Shown: positions 1 to 10,893, numbered from the stretch's first letter. The stretch: 64,000 nucleotides of DNA from Fragilaria crotonensis (GCA_022925895.1 JAKSYS010000044.1:62001-126000); one strand, 5' to 3'. A program made the numbers and translations. The notes: generated by a model not told the origin, from the letters alone.

Positions 1-433
1 AAATACCGAAAAATGAGCAGAACCCAGGAAGGAACTCCGAGTTCGCTAACATTGTTGTGGCACTTCAATTATATGCCTACATAGCTGGAGAGAGTCCTGG
101 ATCCTGAATCCTGACGTGCAAAATACTTTATCACGTACTACGATACGACGTCAACGTGTTGCAGGAATATGAAGCATCAAACTCCAATCAAGGTTTGACA
201 GTATACAGTACTGTGAGTACGTCATTCCATGTCCCCCTTGCACTCGGACTATGTGAATACAACAAATTAGGACATCGCGCGTAGTTGCTGTACTCCTTTT
301 CTACTGGGAATATTGTAGCTGTCGACTTCGAGAGTTTAGTTAAGAACAACAACCACAAGCTGGGACTATGTAATCATTATTCGAGAATGCCCTAGTGAAA
401 TGGAAGCCCTGGGTCGGGTCCAATGAGTCAACA
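1..433. other. Non-coding stretch at left edge
   Basis: I see no gene here. The stretch contains one copy (34-42) of the ACTCCGAGT 9-mer that recurs in spacers of this window. It lies downstream of the RING gene that ends at 434. Confidence 0.5.
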
Positions 434-1516
434 TCATCTACGGATCCTGTTGAGTATTACTCGCCCCGCGAAGGGTTGACCGAGAATCGGTCCGGGAGCC
501 GGTTCTCGTGTCACTTCGAGGCTGAATCGCGGCCGGTCTCTCCGATCCGATGGGTATGGTTGGGCATTGCTGCCATTCTGCAAAGGTGTTGCTACATTTG
601 GTATCTGGCAAAGTGGACATGAATTCTTCCGTCGAATCCACAACTTGAGACAATCCACATGAAACGAGTGTTGACAAGGCAGGGCACCGACGCGGTCTCC
701 ATCCTGTAATGCTACAAAGCATATCGTGCAGTAGTCGGCGTCTTCATTGTCAACAGCGTCGCACGGCCGACAAAAGCGTTTGGTTTTGAGAGTTAACCGT
801 TGCGGTCGTCGAGCCTCGTCCTCGTCACTAGGTGAGTCGTCCAGTGCGGGGACATCATTTTGGTTATGGTCCTCACGAGAGCGATGAGCTATTCTGCTTG
901 ATGCTCTCCTTTGATGTACTCGGTGGCGGTCCAACACGTCATTCACCAACTCGGTATTCAACCGGTTATTGCAAAAACAAGCAAGCATGTACTGCCGAGA
1001 GTTGCGTCCTTGCTCTGTGAAGAAGATGAACAACAGTATTACAATGTACCACATCATCACAATCGGCCAGCAGTTCTGCAGAAAGTTTAATGGCGGCGAA
1101 ACCGTGAAACAAGTGATCGACCCATCCGCCGTCAATCCGCATGTATTCTTATTGCTGGGGCAATATGCATCTTGAGCGGAAATCCGGGGACAAGTGCATT
1201 CACGCACTTTTGAGATCAGGGTGTAGTTCCGGTTGGCCCACCCCAAGAGTGATCGGCGGAATGAATTTCTAGAAACGGATCCTGGGAATGTCGCAGGCAC
1301 GTCATGGCTCTTCCGTATGCCGTCAGTACGAGCAGCCTTCAACAAACGGTCCTTCTCGACAATGAAGATGGCACCACTTTCTGCATGCCTCGCTAATGAC
1401 TGGACAGGGAAACTCTCCAAGTTGCACGTTCTCACGGGCTCCCCCATGGCTCCAGCAAATGATCGATGATGACTCGATAGGGTAAGCAGCCAGAGAACGC
1501 AACTTGTTCGCGCCAT
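434..1516 (-). CDS. Membrane RING-H2 finger protein (putative E3 ubiquitin ligase)
   Basis: A 360-residue protein starting at an ATG. The C-terminal RING-H2 finger (about residues 263-303) has the C-x2-C, C-x-H-x2-H-x2-C and CPLC pattern, so it should bind two zinc ions and recruit an E2 enzyme; this is family knowledge. One membrane segment lies at about 150-166 (PIVMMWYIVILLFIFF). It is preceded by a cysteine-rich region (ECTC at 106-109, YCPS at 118-121), probably luminal or extracellular. The cytosolic linker between the membrane segment and the RING is basic and then acidic. A weak hydrophobic N-terminus may be a signal peptide. The same order of ECTC region, membrane helix, LxLKT+F motif and RING occurs in the gene at 10054-10893, so the two are paralogues. 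The substrate is unknown. Confidence 0.8.
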   Translation of the reverse strand: MARTSCVLWLLTLSSHHRSFAGAMGEPVRTCNLESFPVQSLARHAESGAIFIVEKDRLLKAARTDGIRKSHDVPATFPGSVSRNSFRRSLLGWANRNYTLISKVRECTCPRISAQDAYCPSNKNTCGLTADGSITCFTVSPPLNFLQNCWPIVMMWYIVILLFIFFTEQGRNSRQYMLACFCNNRLNTELVNDVLDRHRVHQRRASSRIAHRSREDHNQNDVPALDDSPSDEDEARRPQRLTLKTKRFCRPCDAVDNEDADYCTICFVALQDGDRVGALPCQHSFHVDCLKLWIRRKNSCPLCQIPNVATPLQNGSNAQPYPSDRRDRPRFSLEVTREPAPGPILGQPFAGRVILNRIRR

Positions 1517-2488
1517 CGCCCAAGGACCTTTCTGAGTGACGATCCCGACACTTAACTTCCACTCCTTGAAACTTAGAGCAGCACGCTAATGTAATAGTCG
1601 ATTGTCGTCTGGCTCTTGAAGTTATAATTTGCAATGCGCCGGAAGACACTCCACAGGTTCTAGTCCGTACGATGAGGTTGATGGTAGTGAGTAGTGACAA
1701 CGAATATCTGCGAAGAAACGTCTCATAATAGAAAAATGATGCGTCTCTGACTGCGCCTGTGAGCCGAATACAACGAAGCGGTTACAACGTACACAAGGCA
1801 ATGCCAGCTGTCTTGCGCCACGCGTGCTCGTTGATGTCTCTGACTTGGCAGTTGTCATGACGACGACAGCGAAGTCTTCTGCGATCCGTACCGGTACTTG
1901 TACTCCATAATCCGTACTCCCTCCTAGTAAGCCTCGTCCAGAGTCCAGTTAGTACAGCATAACCTGGTGCCAGCACATTTGTACTCCGAGTTCCTCTCTA
2001 GCTAGAGTTCCGAGTGCCGGATAGTATACTTGTACGTCATGACTAGAGACAACGAGGAGGGGTCTACAGTCTACAGTCTACAGTCTACAGTCTACAGTCT
2101 ACAGTCTACAGTCTACAGGCTTGTCAGGTGTCAGGGGTCATCGTATTCGTACTGTATCATACCAGTACTCGAGTACATAGGTTCTGGCCACGTTTGATGA
2201 CAAGTCTTAGAGTACCTGTATCCTATTGTACTACCGGTAGTAGGTACTAGGTACTGCTACTACTACTAGACGTATCGGTAGCCAGTAGCCAGTACTCGCA
2301 TAAAGGGTGCACAATGTGCACCGTGCATTGCACATTGCACACATACGTCGTACCACATACATACGACATACGCAAAGAACACTTTTCCACGTGGAACAAT
2401 ATTCGGTCCCCCTGACAAATCATTCATTTTGGCATCAATACAATTGAATGACAACTACCGCAAACCTGCAACGTGCAACCCTGGGACA
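1517..2488. other. Divergent spacer between RING gene and methyltransferase gene
   Basis: No convincing ORF. The spacer holds the shared upstream regions of two divergently transcribed genes, an (TCTACAG)8 microsatellite, an ACTCCGAGT copy at 1983-1991, and GTAC-rich DNA. No TATA box or other promoter element could be placed with confidence. Confidence 0.5.
2063..2118 (+). repeat. Microsatellite (TCTACAG)8
   Basis: Eight perfect tandem copies of the 7-mer TCTACAG occupy 56 bp in the spacer. This is read directly from the sequence. Confidence 0.95.
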
Positions 2489-3331
2489 ATGCCGTCCCTT
2501 TTGACCATCACTGTCTTGCTCCCCATCGTGATGGCAGGTGTTCATTACGTCCTGTTCTCTGGGGTTTCTCCGCCTCCTTCTGATTTTGGTAGTGGCCAGA
2601 TGTTTGATTTGATCGCTGAGCGATATGACTTTGTGAATCGCGTGCTGGCACTACGGATGGACTTGGGGTGGCGACAAGCTATGGTTGACGAGATCAAGGC
2701 TGCAACATCTAGCGTAGCAGAGCCAAAGTTGCTAGATATCGCAACGGGAACTGCCGACGTAGCACTTTTGCTCTCCAAATCGATACCCAATGCCAAAGTA
2801 CTGGGTATGGACCCTTCCAAAAACATGCTTAGCATAGGACAAACGAAGGTACACTCGGCTGCCTTATCGGATTCCATTCGGTTGGACCACGGTGGTGTAG
2901 AAACCTTTGATGAAAAACTATCTCCTCGACAATTTGATGCCGCTACCATGTCATTTGGAATACGCAACGTGGTGGACCGGGAAGCAGGGCTTTGCGCGAT
3001 CCACCGTGTTCTGAAGCCTCATGAAGGCATGTTCTGCATCCTGGAGTTCAGTGAGCCAGACGAGTCAGCTGGAATCTTGGGATATTTTGCTAAGCTTTTT
3101 ATCCGACATGTCGTGCCAACCGTGGGAGGCGTTTTGAGCGGGAAACCGCGCGAATACTTACACCTTCAAAACTCTATCAAAGACTTCCCAAACCCCGGCA
3201 ACTTTATCAAACTTCTGGAGGGATTGTCGTGTGGGGAGAATAATGGGCGATTCCGGGTCAACTCCCTCAAGCAAATGAATTTCGGCTCCGTGCAGTTGTA
3301 TATAACGACGCCAATAGAAGGTCCTAAGTAA
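2489..3331 (+). CDS. UbiE/MenG/Coq5-type quinone C-methyltransferase
   Basis: A 280-residue class I SAM-dependent methyltransferase. The ATG at 2489 is chosen because the reading frame further upstream opens only with a TTG. Residues 1-24 form a hydrophobic segment (signal anchor or targeting sequence). The core shows the UbiE start (MFDLIAERYDFVNRVL, about 38-53), SAM motif I (LLDIATGTADVA, 81-92), an acidic residue after beta-2 (GMDPS), and the family signature SFGIRNV (about 155-161), then HRVLKP and LEFSEP. The family methylates the ring of ubiquinone, menaquinone or phylloquinone precursors. In algae this could be the plastid phylloquinone step or mitochondrial Coq5, and the sequence does not decide which. 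Its 3' end is only 18 bp from the convergent gene at 3350. Confidence 0.88.
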   Translation: MPSLLTITVLLPIVMAGVHYVLFSGVSPPPSDFGSGQMFDLIAERYDFVNRVLALRMDLGWRQAMVDEIKAATSSVAEPKLLDIATGTADVALLLSKSIPNAKVLGMDPSKNMLSIGQTKVHSAALSDSIRLDHGGVETFDEKLSPRQFDAATMSFGIRNVVDREAGLCAIHRVLKPHEGMFCILEFSEPDESAGILGYFAKLFIRHVVPTVGGVLSGKPREYLHLQNSIKDFPNPGNFIKLLEGLSCGENNGRFRVNSLKQMNFGSVQLYITTPIEGPK

Positions 3332-3349
3332 GACCAGATCTAAGAAGTT

Positions 3350-5986
3350 TTATACTTCGGACCATAACATCGCAGCCTTCGCTACTCGAGTTCTCTCGTC
3401 GACTAGGATGTGTTCCTGAACATTTTCAAGTTGGCCTTGCAACATAATGCAGCCGTCGCATCGTCTGGCTCCGATTGCATTGTCATTGGAGGGCGCCGTA
3501 GTCGCTGAGCGCGACCGAGGTGTTGAGACAACGAAGGCACCGAAGAGACTGTAGAAGTCATATCCCAGCGCCGCCAATTGTGCTAGTCGCAGTCCATTGT
3601 AACAATGATTTCCTGCAAATTCCTCAATCTCTCGCACAAAAGTCGAGGTATATATCCCTTGGTGGGGTCCCAAGTTATCTATCATGAGAACGGGTGAGTT
3701 GTCCAATTCCTCAAGGTTTTCACCATCGATCATCATATTGACAAACGATAACTCGAGATCGTCGAAGGCTGTAGCAAGTCTGTGCATCAACTCCTGCTTC
3801 TCCACCAGCGAAACCCCTTGAATTTCCATGGTGGTGAACCTCCACCACAGATCATCCACGTCAGAAAAGACGGAGTTGGAACCCGCGTCCTCCTCGCAGC
3901 TACCCTGTTCAAAGTCTGAAGGTTGAAGGACTGATGAAGAGCTCGTAGCCTTCAAATCTAACATATCGTAAACTGAAATGGATCGACTTCCCTCTGCCTC
4001 CGCCACAGCAAACTGTGGTAGAATCAAGATCTGGCCTCGATGGGAGCGATGGATTTTCGCTCGTCGAGAGCAGAACATGGATGCCTCTCTGGAAATGATC
4101 AGTCCTCTTTCCAATTCGATGCCACTCACCACCCATCTGGTTGGCGCCGCATCGACAGCCATGTTCATCAATGCTTTGCGACTCACAGAGTCAGACCGCT
4201 CGTGAGTCATAAGAGCAACTAGGCAACCATCGTGACGAATAGTTGCAAGGCGTTCACGGGCACGTTGAGAGATTAGATCCGTCGCGCCCGCAAGATGTAC
4301 AACTAACACACAAGGCTGTCGCTGCCATGCCTCCACATTGGCGATCGCTACATCCAAAGCAGCTTCGAGATTCTGAGCTGCTAGCTCGGCCGAGATTTGG
4401 AGGGTCAGCGCCAAGGTCACGTCAACAGCAGCGTTCAATTGCCTCCACGATGGCGCATTGGCCAAGATTTCAACTTGTTCGCTGTTACGCCACCAAATCA
4501 TCAACTCACACGCTGCAGCAGGCGGTGACGGTGGAAACTTACGCTGTCCTGTAATGATGCAATAGGGATGTCGAGGCATTTGCTCCCTAGTTCCTCTCCA
4601 TTTCGAAGGTGCAATGCCAAGTGGAGACGGAACTGACACAACCGTACTGTCGCCTCGTTGTGGCAAAGGTAAAGCACCCTCCTTAGTCAACACCCACGTC
4701 GTCGCAGATTTCCTATCGAAGGCAGCATTTTGATTGTAGCGAAAGACACGCTTCCATTCCTGGAAGTGGAAGAAGGGAGCTGACGCAATATGACTTGGAA
4801 GATTGATATTCTTGTAGGTCTGTTTCAGGAGCTCTCCGTTTTCTAGAAAAATGGTGTCTGTCGCATCAGCACCTTGAATGCAAAGTTGAGATCGATAGAT
4901 TTCGCGTACCCAATACATGCAATCAACAGAAGGGTCGTTTCGCCATTGAACTGCTCCCTTTTGGCCACGCTCCTCTTGGAGCTCGCCCTGTGTATAGTTG
5001 GGTTGCTCAAACCATACTCGATTTAAACCGAGCAGTGTCATCCCTTGCCCAGGTTCAGATTTGTACACTACACTGCTCTCACCCTTACTCCCCATTCCGA
5101 GGTACATCCCATGTGTATAGGCCGAATCTTCCTGGTGAACATCGGTGAACGCCTTGACGGCGAACTTCACTTTCACGTCGTCTCGTTTCAGCACTTGTAC
5201 GGAATAACATGCTTCGGCTGATTCAATGTGAATTTTCGCAGCACCGGATAGAATGTCAGCGAACCTCTTGTCCATCTTGGACAGATAATCACAATCTCTC
5301 CAGAGTTGGTTGATTTTCGAGGGGTCGTTGCGATGCATAGTGAACTGTCCCCTCAAGTAAGCTCGGTCGGCATCTCCAAATCCATAGGTTACGATATCGA
5401 ACTTTTCCAATTCCTCCTTGGTGATCCACCTTGATAAATCTCCGAAGGCGATATCGAGATCGGAATACGCCCAGTGCGTGTAACCGGAAATATAGGACGC
5501 GAATATGTGGCCTAGAGCAGGCTTGAATTCGACGAGAACGTAGGGATAGTTAAGGAGATGCTTGTTAAGAACCTGCACCAGAAACTCTCGGGACTTCAAC
5601 TCAAAGTCTTCGCCTTGGCGTTGATCGACCACTCGCAGAAACTGCTGCACCATTCCTTCAACGGACCCCATGGAAATGATTTTCACGTTTGACGGGAGAT
5701 CGTCGTAGTAAAAATAGTCAAGAGCGCCATTATGGAAAATAAAGAAGTCAACTAGACTGGATGACCCAGCTGCCGCCGTCACAAAGAGGTTAAGATAGGG
5801 AGGAATCGATTCGGGACCGTCCCCGATGAACGGAATCAAGACAGCAATGCGATGCTCGGAGTCTTTCGTTTTGGTCCACCCATGAGTCGTCAGTTGAGAA
5901 TTTGTTTTGGGATTCAATGAGAATACTATGCCGGTAAACAAGACGACGCAAGCTAGAGTAAACAGGATGATTGTAATGGCTTTCAT
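3350..5986 (-). CDS. Large type II membrane glycosyltransferase-like protein (DUF6625-like N-domain, possible GT49-like C-domain)
   Basis: An uninterrupted 878-residue protein starting at an ATG. A signal anchor at about residues 4-24 (IILFTLACVVLFTGIVFSL) suggests a Golgi type II enzyme. The N-terminal half (about 45-260) resembles DUF6625 glycosyltransferase-like proteins: RIAVLIPFIGDG, a VDFFIFHNG segment, then HWAYSDLDIAFGDLSRWI with a DxD-like SDLD. The C-terminal half looks like a degenerate LARGE/GT49-type domain: ALMNMAVDAAPTRWVVSGIE would correspond to the family's 'N-LRN-A ... DxD' region, followed by a QILILPQFAVA strand and, later, NGLRLAQLAALGYDFYSLF. The DxD is not conserved there (SGIE), so that domain may be inactive. 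Donor and acceptor sugars are unknown. The gene converges on the methyltransferase gene. Confidence 0.7.
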   Translation of the reverse strand: MKAITIILFTLACVVLFTGIVFSLNPKTNSQLTTHGWTKTKDSEHRIAVLIPFIGDGPESIPPYLNLFVTAAAGSSSLVDFFIFHNGALDYFYYDDLPSNVKIISMGSVEGMVQQFLRVVDQRQGEDFELKSREFLVQVLNKHLLNYPYVLVEFKPALGHIFASYISGYTHWAYSDLDIAFGDLSRWITKEELEKFDIVTYGFGDADRAYLRGQFTMHRNDPSKINQLWRDCDYLSKMDKRFADILSGAAKIHIESAEACYSVQVLKRDDVKVKFAVKAFTDVHQEDSAYTHGMYLGMGSKGESSVVYKSEPGQGMTLLGLNRVWFEQPNYTQGELQEERGQKGAVQWRNDPSVDCMYWVREIYRSQLCIQGADATDTIFLENGELLKQTYKNINLPSHIASAPFFHFQEWKRVFRYNQNAAFDRKSATTWVLTKEGALPLPQRGDSTVVSVPSPLGIAPSKWRGTREQMPRHPYCIITGQRKFPPSPPAAACELMIWWRNSEQVEILANAPSWRQLNAAVDVTLALTLQISAELAAQNLEAALDVAIANVEAWQRQPCVLVVHLAGATDLISQRARERLATIRHDGCLVALMTHERSDSVSRKALMNMAVDAAPTRWVVSGIELERGLIISREASMFCSRRAKIHRSHRGQILILPQFAVAEAEGSRSISVYDMLDLKATSSSSVLQPSDFEQGSCEEDAGSNSVFSDVDDLWWRFTTMEIQGVSLVEKQELMHRLATAFDDLELSFVNMMIDGENLEELDNSPVLMIDNLGPHQGIYTSTFVREIEEFAGNHCYNGLRLAQLAALGYDFYSLFGAFVVSTPRSRSATTAPSNDNAIGARRCDGCIMLQGQLENVQEHILVDERTRVAKAAMLWSEV

Positions 5987-7805
5987 TGTACGTGAAGGTT
6001 GGATTCAGACTTCACCATTTGAAATATTCAAAATCACAACATGGGAAATCGGAATCTTGTTTCGTCGTTTGTGCACGTACTGTACAGTACGAGTATGATA
6101 GAGACTGTGAGACTTCTGTAGTGAGTCACCATATTCCATATACCATATACCGTATACCATCGTACACATACATGGTATGTGCATATCATACGTGGCAATG
6201 GAGTAAAGATCAAAGTAGGGTACCAGTACTGTAGTACGGCGGAGTAAGGCCTACAAGTACTGCAGATAGACTGGTAGTACAACAAGTAGAGCATGTTTAT
6301 TGATGATGGAGGGTTTATTTCCGCCATGGATTGTATGGAATGAATTGAGAAACGTTTGTCAAGCTACGACTGCAGGGATTAAACATTAAACGCATTGACT
6401 TGTGAGCATTCTCAACTTTTGTCCAAGTTGGCCTGCTCTGACATAGCGGCGGTTTCAAATGTCGTTGGACCTTTGAGTAATGAGAAGCAGTACATTAACG
6501 AAAGTAGTAGATCATGTAGAACAAGCTGGCGGACATCACCTAGAAGATTCCGCTCCAAGCAATTCTAGAGTTACTTCTCCAATCAATGCCATGCCCCCTA
6601 GGCTTGATTTATCAACACATGATGGAGCATTCTTGATTGTGAAGGAGTGGGGATTGAATCAAAAAGCAGGACATCCAGGCTTGATATGCAATCAGCAATC
6701 AGAGCAAGCGAGTGAAGAATGTGGAACATTTGTCACGTACTATCAGTTGGGCAACTTATGGACGCAAATAACATTCCTTCAGCCAGTTCTAGCATTTGAG
6801 CTTGTGCATTGTTATCCCACTTTGATTTTTGGAATGCTGCTAGAGAAGCACCACCAGTGTCTGCTGACAACAAGTCATTCATTGACTATGCAACATGAGA
6901 TTGGAATGATTGGCAAACACGTTTGCATACTGAAACTCACCCACTATGGTGGAGAAGAATCTGGAATCAATACCATCAAGCCTTTTGCATTTTGTGATTC
7001 TTGATATGAAGCATGATGCAAGCAGATGTTGCTTGCAGAGGAGGATATCATACTACTTGTTGAGTGATGCACATGTCAGAACACCCAAGTTCTTGGCTAT
7101 ACAATGACAATGATCATGAATTACACCTCTCAGATCAGCAATCCTTTCAACTTGGCCATAATGGTCAAATTCACACTTTCAGCAAGATGGAGGAGATCCT
7201 GATCATTGTATTGTACCACTAGTACTAGTACGGGGGTCGAATCAACTCGCTCCTAGACCAAGAGTAATGCTCTTCCTATCAGCATCAGTAATTTACTCCA
7301 GTTCAAGAGGAAAGGCCTTGAACAGAGCAGGTTGCTTGTTGCAGGATGATGTGATGATTGCGGGGTCGTCAATTTTGATTGGATGGTGCGTGTGATAAAG
7401 ATTTGAGGTGCAACAGGTTGTCCTTGCTTTGTTGATCATCTCGTGAGGAGTAGTACTAAGAACAATAACAAGATTTGAAGAAGTATGGCTGACAATGACA
7501 TTGCCTCAGCGTTTTGCGAAGATATCTGCGAGGCTGCCAAAGCGACAGCACGAATGCGATGCCGAATTTTTTTTTGAAGGATTACGTCGAAAAATTGAAC
7601 GCAAAAAATGATATATTATTTTGCGTAGACGGTAGACGCTACTGGTAACTGGTAACAACTCTGTGTACTGTACCGTTCGTCGCAGGTGTGATGAAGGCCA
7701 GACACCCATCGTGACGCCCATTGAACAAAACTCCTCGCTTGAATTCTTTTGTCCTTTTTATGCCTAACTTCTTGTTTCACTTTTTTAGGACCCGTTCCTG
7801 GTACC
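5987..7805. other. 1.8 kb spacer, AT-rich with weak ORFs
   Basis: The spacer is AT-rich and contains GTAC and ATAC simple patterns (6100-6260). The region 6480-7500 has a different texture, possibly an old repeat. Upstream of the WDR74 start, a pyrimidine-rich tract ending in TTTTTTAG (about 7780-7788) could be a splice acceptor for an unseen 5' UTR exon. Confidence 0.4.
6480..7004 (+). CDS. Uncharacterised 174-residue ORF, doubtful
   Basis: An ATG-started ORF of 174 codons in a 1.8 kb spacer. I recognise no family, signal peptide or clear membrane helix. The composition (rich in H, Q, T, L) and the AT-rich context differ from neighbouring genes. It may be chance or part of a decayed repeat, since the surrounding kilobase has a similar texture without open frames. 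Confidence 0.2.
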   Translation: MRSSTLTKVVDHVEQAGGHHLEDSAPSNSRVTSPINAMPPRLDLSTHDGAFLIVKEWGLNQKAGHPGLICNQQSEQASEECGTFVTYYQLGNLWTQITFLQPVLAFELVHCYPTLIFGMLLEKHHQCLLTTSHSLTMQHEIGMIGKHVCILKLTHYGGEESGINTIKPFAFCDS

Positions 7806-9064
7806 ATGAGGTTGCTATCGGGAGATGAATGTGGTTTGATAAAGGAGACAATCCCAGAAGTGGGCCGCCCTGAACGCAACGAAACAGGGCCAACGAATGT
7901 CATTGCCCACCAAATCACAGTTGACAGGGGAATTCAAAGAATTGATGACGCTAAACAGACGAGGGCTCGAGGGGTGTTGGCCATGACGTGGATGGAGAAG
8001 AGCGGTCAATTTGCCGCTCTTAGGGCAAATTCGTCAATTGAGGTATGGGAAGGCACCTACGGAGATAATATGAAGAAGCCAGGAAGCTATGGTTTGACTC
8101 AAACCATCGACAATGTCTTCAATTCGACCTCAGGCGGGCGTCCACTCTTGAGTCTTGGCTGTGCCAAACAACTACTGTGCGCAGCAGATTCTCTTGGCAA
8201 TGTGGCGATTGTCAATCCCCACAAATCTTCGGTTGTGACAACATATACTGCCTATGCGTCAAGTAAACAAGGGCCTACAATCACGTACACCAAAGGAAAT
8301 GTTGCGAACACTCAGTTGGCCACCGCCATGGCAACGTCTTCCTGTGGACGAATTGCAATTGGCGGTCGTGAACGAGAGACCACTATCTTGGATATAAATA
8401 ATGGAGCCCAAATTTGGAAGGCCAAGAACTTGGCTCCGGATGCTCAAACACTTTTACAACAACCAGTGTGGTCAACAGCGCTGACGTTTTTGACTTCAGA
8501 CCTCCTAATTGCAGGAACTGCTTACAAACAAGTGCGACTCTACGACATTCGATCAAACAGTCGTAGGCCTGTATCATATACACCGGAAGGGCTTTTGGAG
8601 CATCGCGTCACGGCACTTTGTGCGATTGATGATCACACCTATGTCGTAGGAGATGCCGCAGGATGTTTGAGCGAGCTGGATATGCGCGTGGCCATGGGAA
8701 AATCGAAGAAATCGACCGTCACTACAGTTCCTCGCTTTGTGGGCCCGGTTGGGTCTATTCGACAAATTGTTCGCCACCCTACCCAGCCTGTGATTGCCTG
8801 TGTCGGCCTGGACCGCATGCTCCGAACGTACAGTACCAAGACTCGCCGTCAACTCGATTGTGTTTATTTGAAGCAACGCCTCAACTGTGTTCTGTTTTGT
8901 GAGGACAAACAGTGGCCATCGAAGGATGACGAAATCGGCTCTGACGACGACGCTGACCAAGATATTGATGCTGAGGACGATGTTCAAGACTATGTTGTGT
9001 CCGATGGGGAGGAGGACGAAGATGGCGATGATGATGACGACGACGACGACGACAAAGAAGAAGG

Positions 9065-9096
<32 letters not shown>

Positions 9097-9254
9097 ATGA
9101 CGACGACGATGAAGAGGAGATAGAGGACTCTGACGATAGCGACGATGATGTTGATGATTTGGAGGGTGAATCAGAAGTCGACGAATCGGCAGATTCAGAC
9201 ACCGAAACTGGGTTGGATGCGGTTCCCCACGCAGCAAAGAAGCAACGGCGATGA
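7806..9254 (+). CDS. WDR74/Nsa1-like WD40 ribosome-biogenesis protein
   Basis: A 482-residue protein read from the ATG at 7806; the frame further upstream opens only with TTG. The body is a WD40 beta-propeller: segments such as LLSLGCAKQLLCAADSLGNV, IAIGGRERETTILDI, IAGTAYKQVRLYDIRS and YVVGDAAGCLSELDMR are propeller blades. The diagnostic end is VIACVGLDRMLRTYSTKTRR followed by YLKQRLNCVLF, which matches the WDR74/Nsa1 family. In yeast Nsa1 acts in nucleolar pre-60S maturation with Rix7, so a nucleolar role is inferred here. After the propeller comes a very acidic tail of about 90 residues, dominated by Asp and Glu (8935-9190), ending in a small basic KKQRR cluster. Confidence 0.85.
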
Positions 9255-10053
9255 CACTGAGAATCTCCGGTCAGGGTAGTTATTGTAGGATTGGATGAGA
9301 CAGTATGTATTGTTTACAGCGCATTGATTTCCACTTATGCGCCAGCGTGGAAGTAACGAATCCCATGCCAACATCTGTAAATCCTACGTTTTGAATCTTT
9401 CGAATCCCGACGCTTTATGTGTGCGATGCATGATGCTCAATCGTATCGAAATAGGCCCTTCTTGCAAGCGGAACGACATCACTCGATTGGAGTCACAAAT
9501 CCGCGTTGGGGTGGCACTGTGGTAGCGACTGATATGCCTTTGAAGTTCTCCGACAACCGCGGGCATATGACGATGTTTTTCTTCAATCGCACAGGCATTC
9601 TAATCTCTCTTCCTGTTTTATCGCAACACATCGTCGTGGGCAAAATTGGACACTCACGGCTCACGGGATGTTTGCGGGACTGCGCGTCGGGCCGTCAACA
9701 GTTTCCGAAGTTCGCGTAGAAATGTATTTGTTGTATGTCATATGTTTCGACGACTACCTGGTACTGCATAATGATATCGCATGTCGCACATAGCAGTGTT
9801 CTCAATCGGTCCAGACTTTGTGGCAAGAACGAACTCCGCTATCGTTTCTCGTTTTGGACGTTCCTGTTCCTCAAACCACAGGAAGTCAGAGAGAGATAAG
9901 AACATCGATTCTCTTCACATATCTCGACGCATCATAACGAAGCAAACATCATTCACACTTCACATTGACTTACGGTAGTTACGACTGCGTGTTGTTTTCG
10001 ACACGAGAGAGCTAGATTTCGTGGAAGGCATTCATTCGTGTCTTTTGTCAGGG
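9255..10053. other. Spacer between WDR74 and second RING gene
   Basis: No supported gene. The end of the stretch, 10040-10050 (TTTTGTCAG), reads like a splice acceptor immediately before the RING gene's ATG. This leaves open an upstream exon supplying a signal peptide. Confidence 0.4.
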
Positions 10054-10893
10054 ATGGCCGCGGTCGTTGAGGGGTGGCCGATCTCTTGCACCATCGAAGC
10101 CAATCCAATTCTTCACGTCGCAAGGAATGGGACAACCGGCGAACTTTTCTTCAATACAAATAATTCAGCTTCGATCGGCAACGGGTCTTACATTCTTGTC
10201 AACCGAACCAACGAAGAGAATACGACATTGGATTTGACTATGGATTTTCGAGAATGCACTTGCGGAACGAGTAAAAAGCGCTACTTTTGTCCAGGACAAG
10301 CTAGTATCTGCACAATCGCTTCTAAGGATGCGCCACCAACATGCTCGTACATTGTCTCATCTGACGTCTTTGGGGTTCCGCCAGTGCCATGTCTTGAGGC
10401 ATGGATTTTCATATGCTTCTTGGTGTTGGTGTTGAGCGGACAAGGGCGCATTCTGCTTGACTTTTCTATTCGGACAATATTTCCCAAGTACAATGTCGTC
10501 TTGGCGAATCGCATGCTAGCCCGCCGCCGAGAAAAGGCGATTACTATGATTCGAGCACACATGGAACGAAGACAACGGGCTCTGCATCGACACCGCTATG
10601 GTATCCGCCGAAACCAAACATGGACTGCACCAATGAATATCGCGAATAATCCAGTATCGTTGTCGCTTAAAACTCGCAAGTTCTACTACAATCACCAAGA
10701 ACAGGATGATGAATGTGAGCAAACCGAATGTACAATTTGTTTTGTTGCCATCGAAAATGGCGATCGCGTGGGAGAACTTCCTTGTCATCACTTGTTTCAC
10801 ATTGACTGTCTCAAGACTTGGTTACGAAAGCGGAACGTTTGTCCCCTCTGTCTCGCTGAAAACATCGCTACTCCTCAATATGAGCAACCTTAG
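10054..10893 (+). CDS. Membrane RING-H2 finger protein, paralogue of the gene at 434-1516
   Basis: A 279-residue protein from the first ATG (10054); the frame upstream opens only with GTG. Its layout matches the paralogue: an N-glycosylation-rich N-terminus, a cysteine cluster (ECTCGTSKKRYFCPG, about 67-81), one membrane helix (about 115-128, AWIFICFLVLVLSG), a basic linker, the LSLKTRKF motif, and a C-terminal RING-H2 finger (CTICFVAIENGDRVGELPC, then FHIDCLKTW, then CPLC). A signal peptide is expected ahead of the luminal cysteine region but is not seen. A candidate splice acceptor just before the ATG suggests the true start may be in an upstream exon. E3 ubiquitin-ligase activity is inferred from the RING. 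Confidence 0.78.
   Translation: MAAVVEGWPISCTIEANPILHVARNGTTGELFFNTNNSASIGNGSYILVNRTNEENTTLDLTMDFRECTCGTSKKRYFCPGQASICTIASKDAPPTCSYIVSSDVFGVPPVPCLEAWIFICFLVLVLSGQGRILLDFSIRTIFPKYNVVLANRMLARRREKAITMIRAHMERRQRALHRHRYGIRRNQTWTAPMNIANNPVSLSLKTRKFYYNHQEQDDECEQTECTICFVAIENGDRVGELPCHHLFHIDCLKTWLRKRNVCPLCLAENIATPQYEQP

Noticed and set aside
8881-9237. Minus-strand ORFs rich in His or Ser opposite the WDR74 acidic tail (also 8990-9202)
   Set aside because: They are antisense shadows of GAY/GAR repeats encoding Asp/Glu; low complexity, no independent signal.
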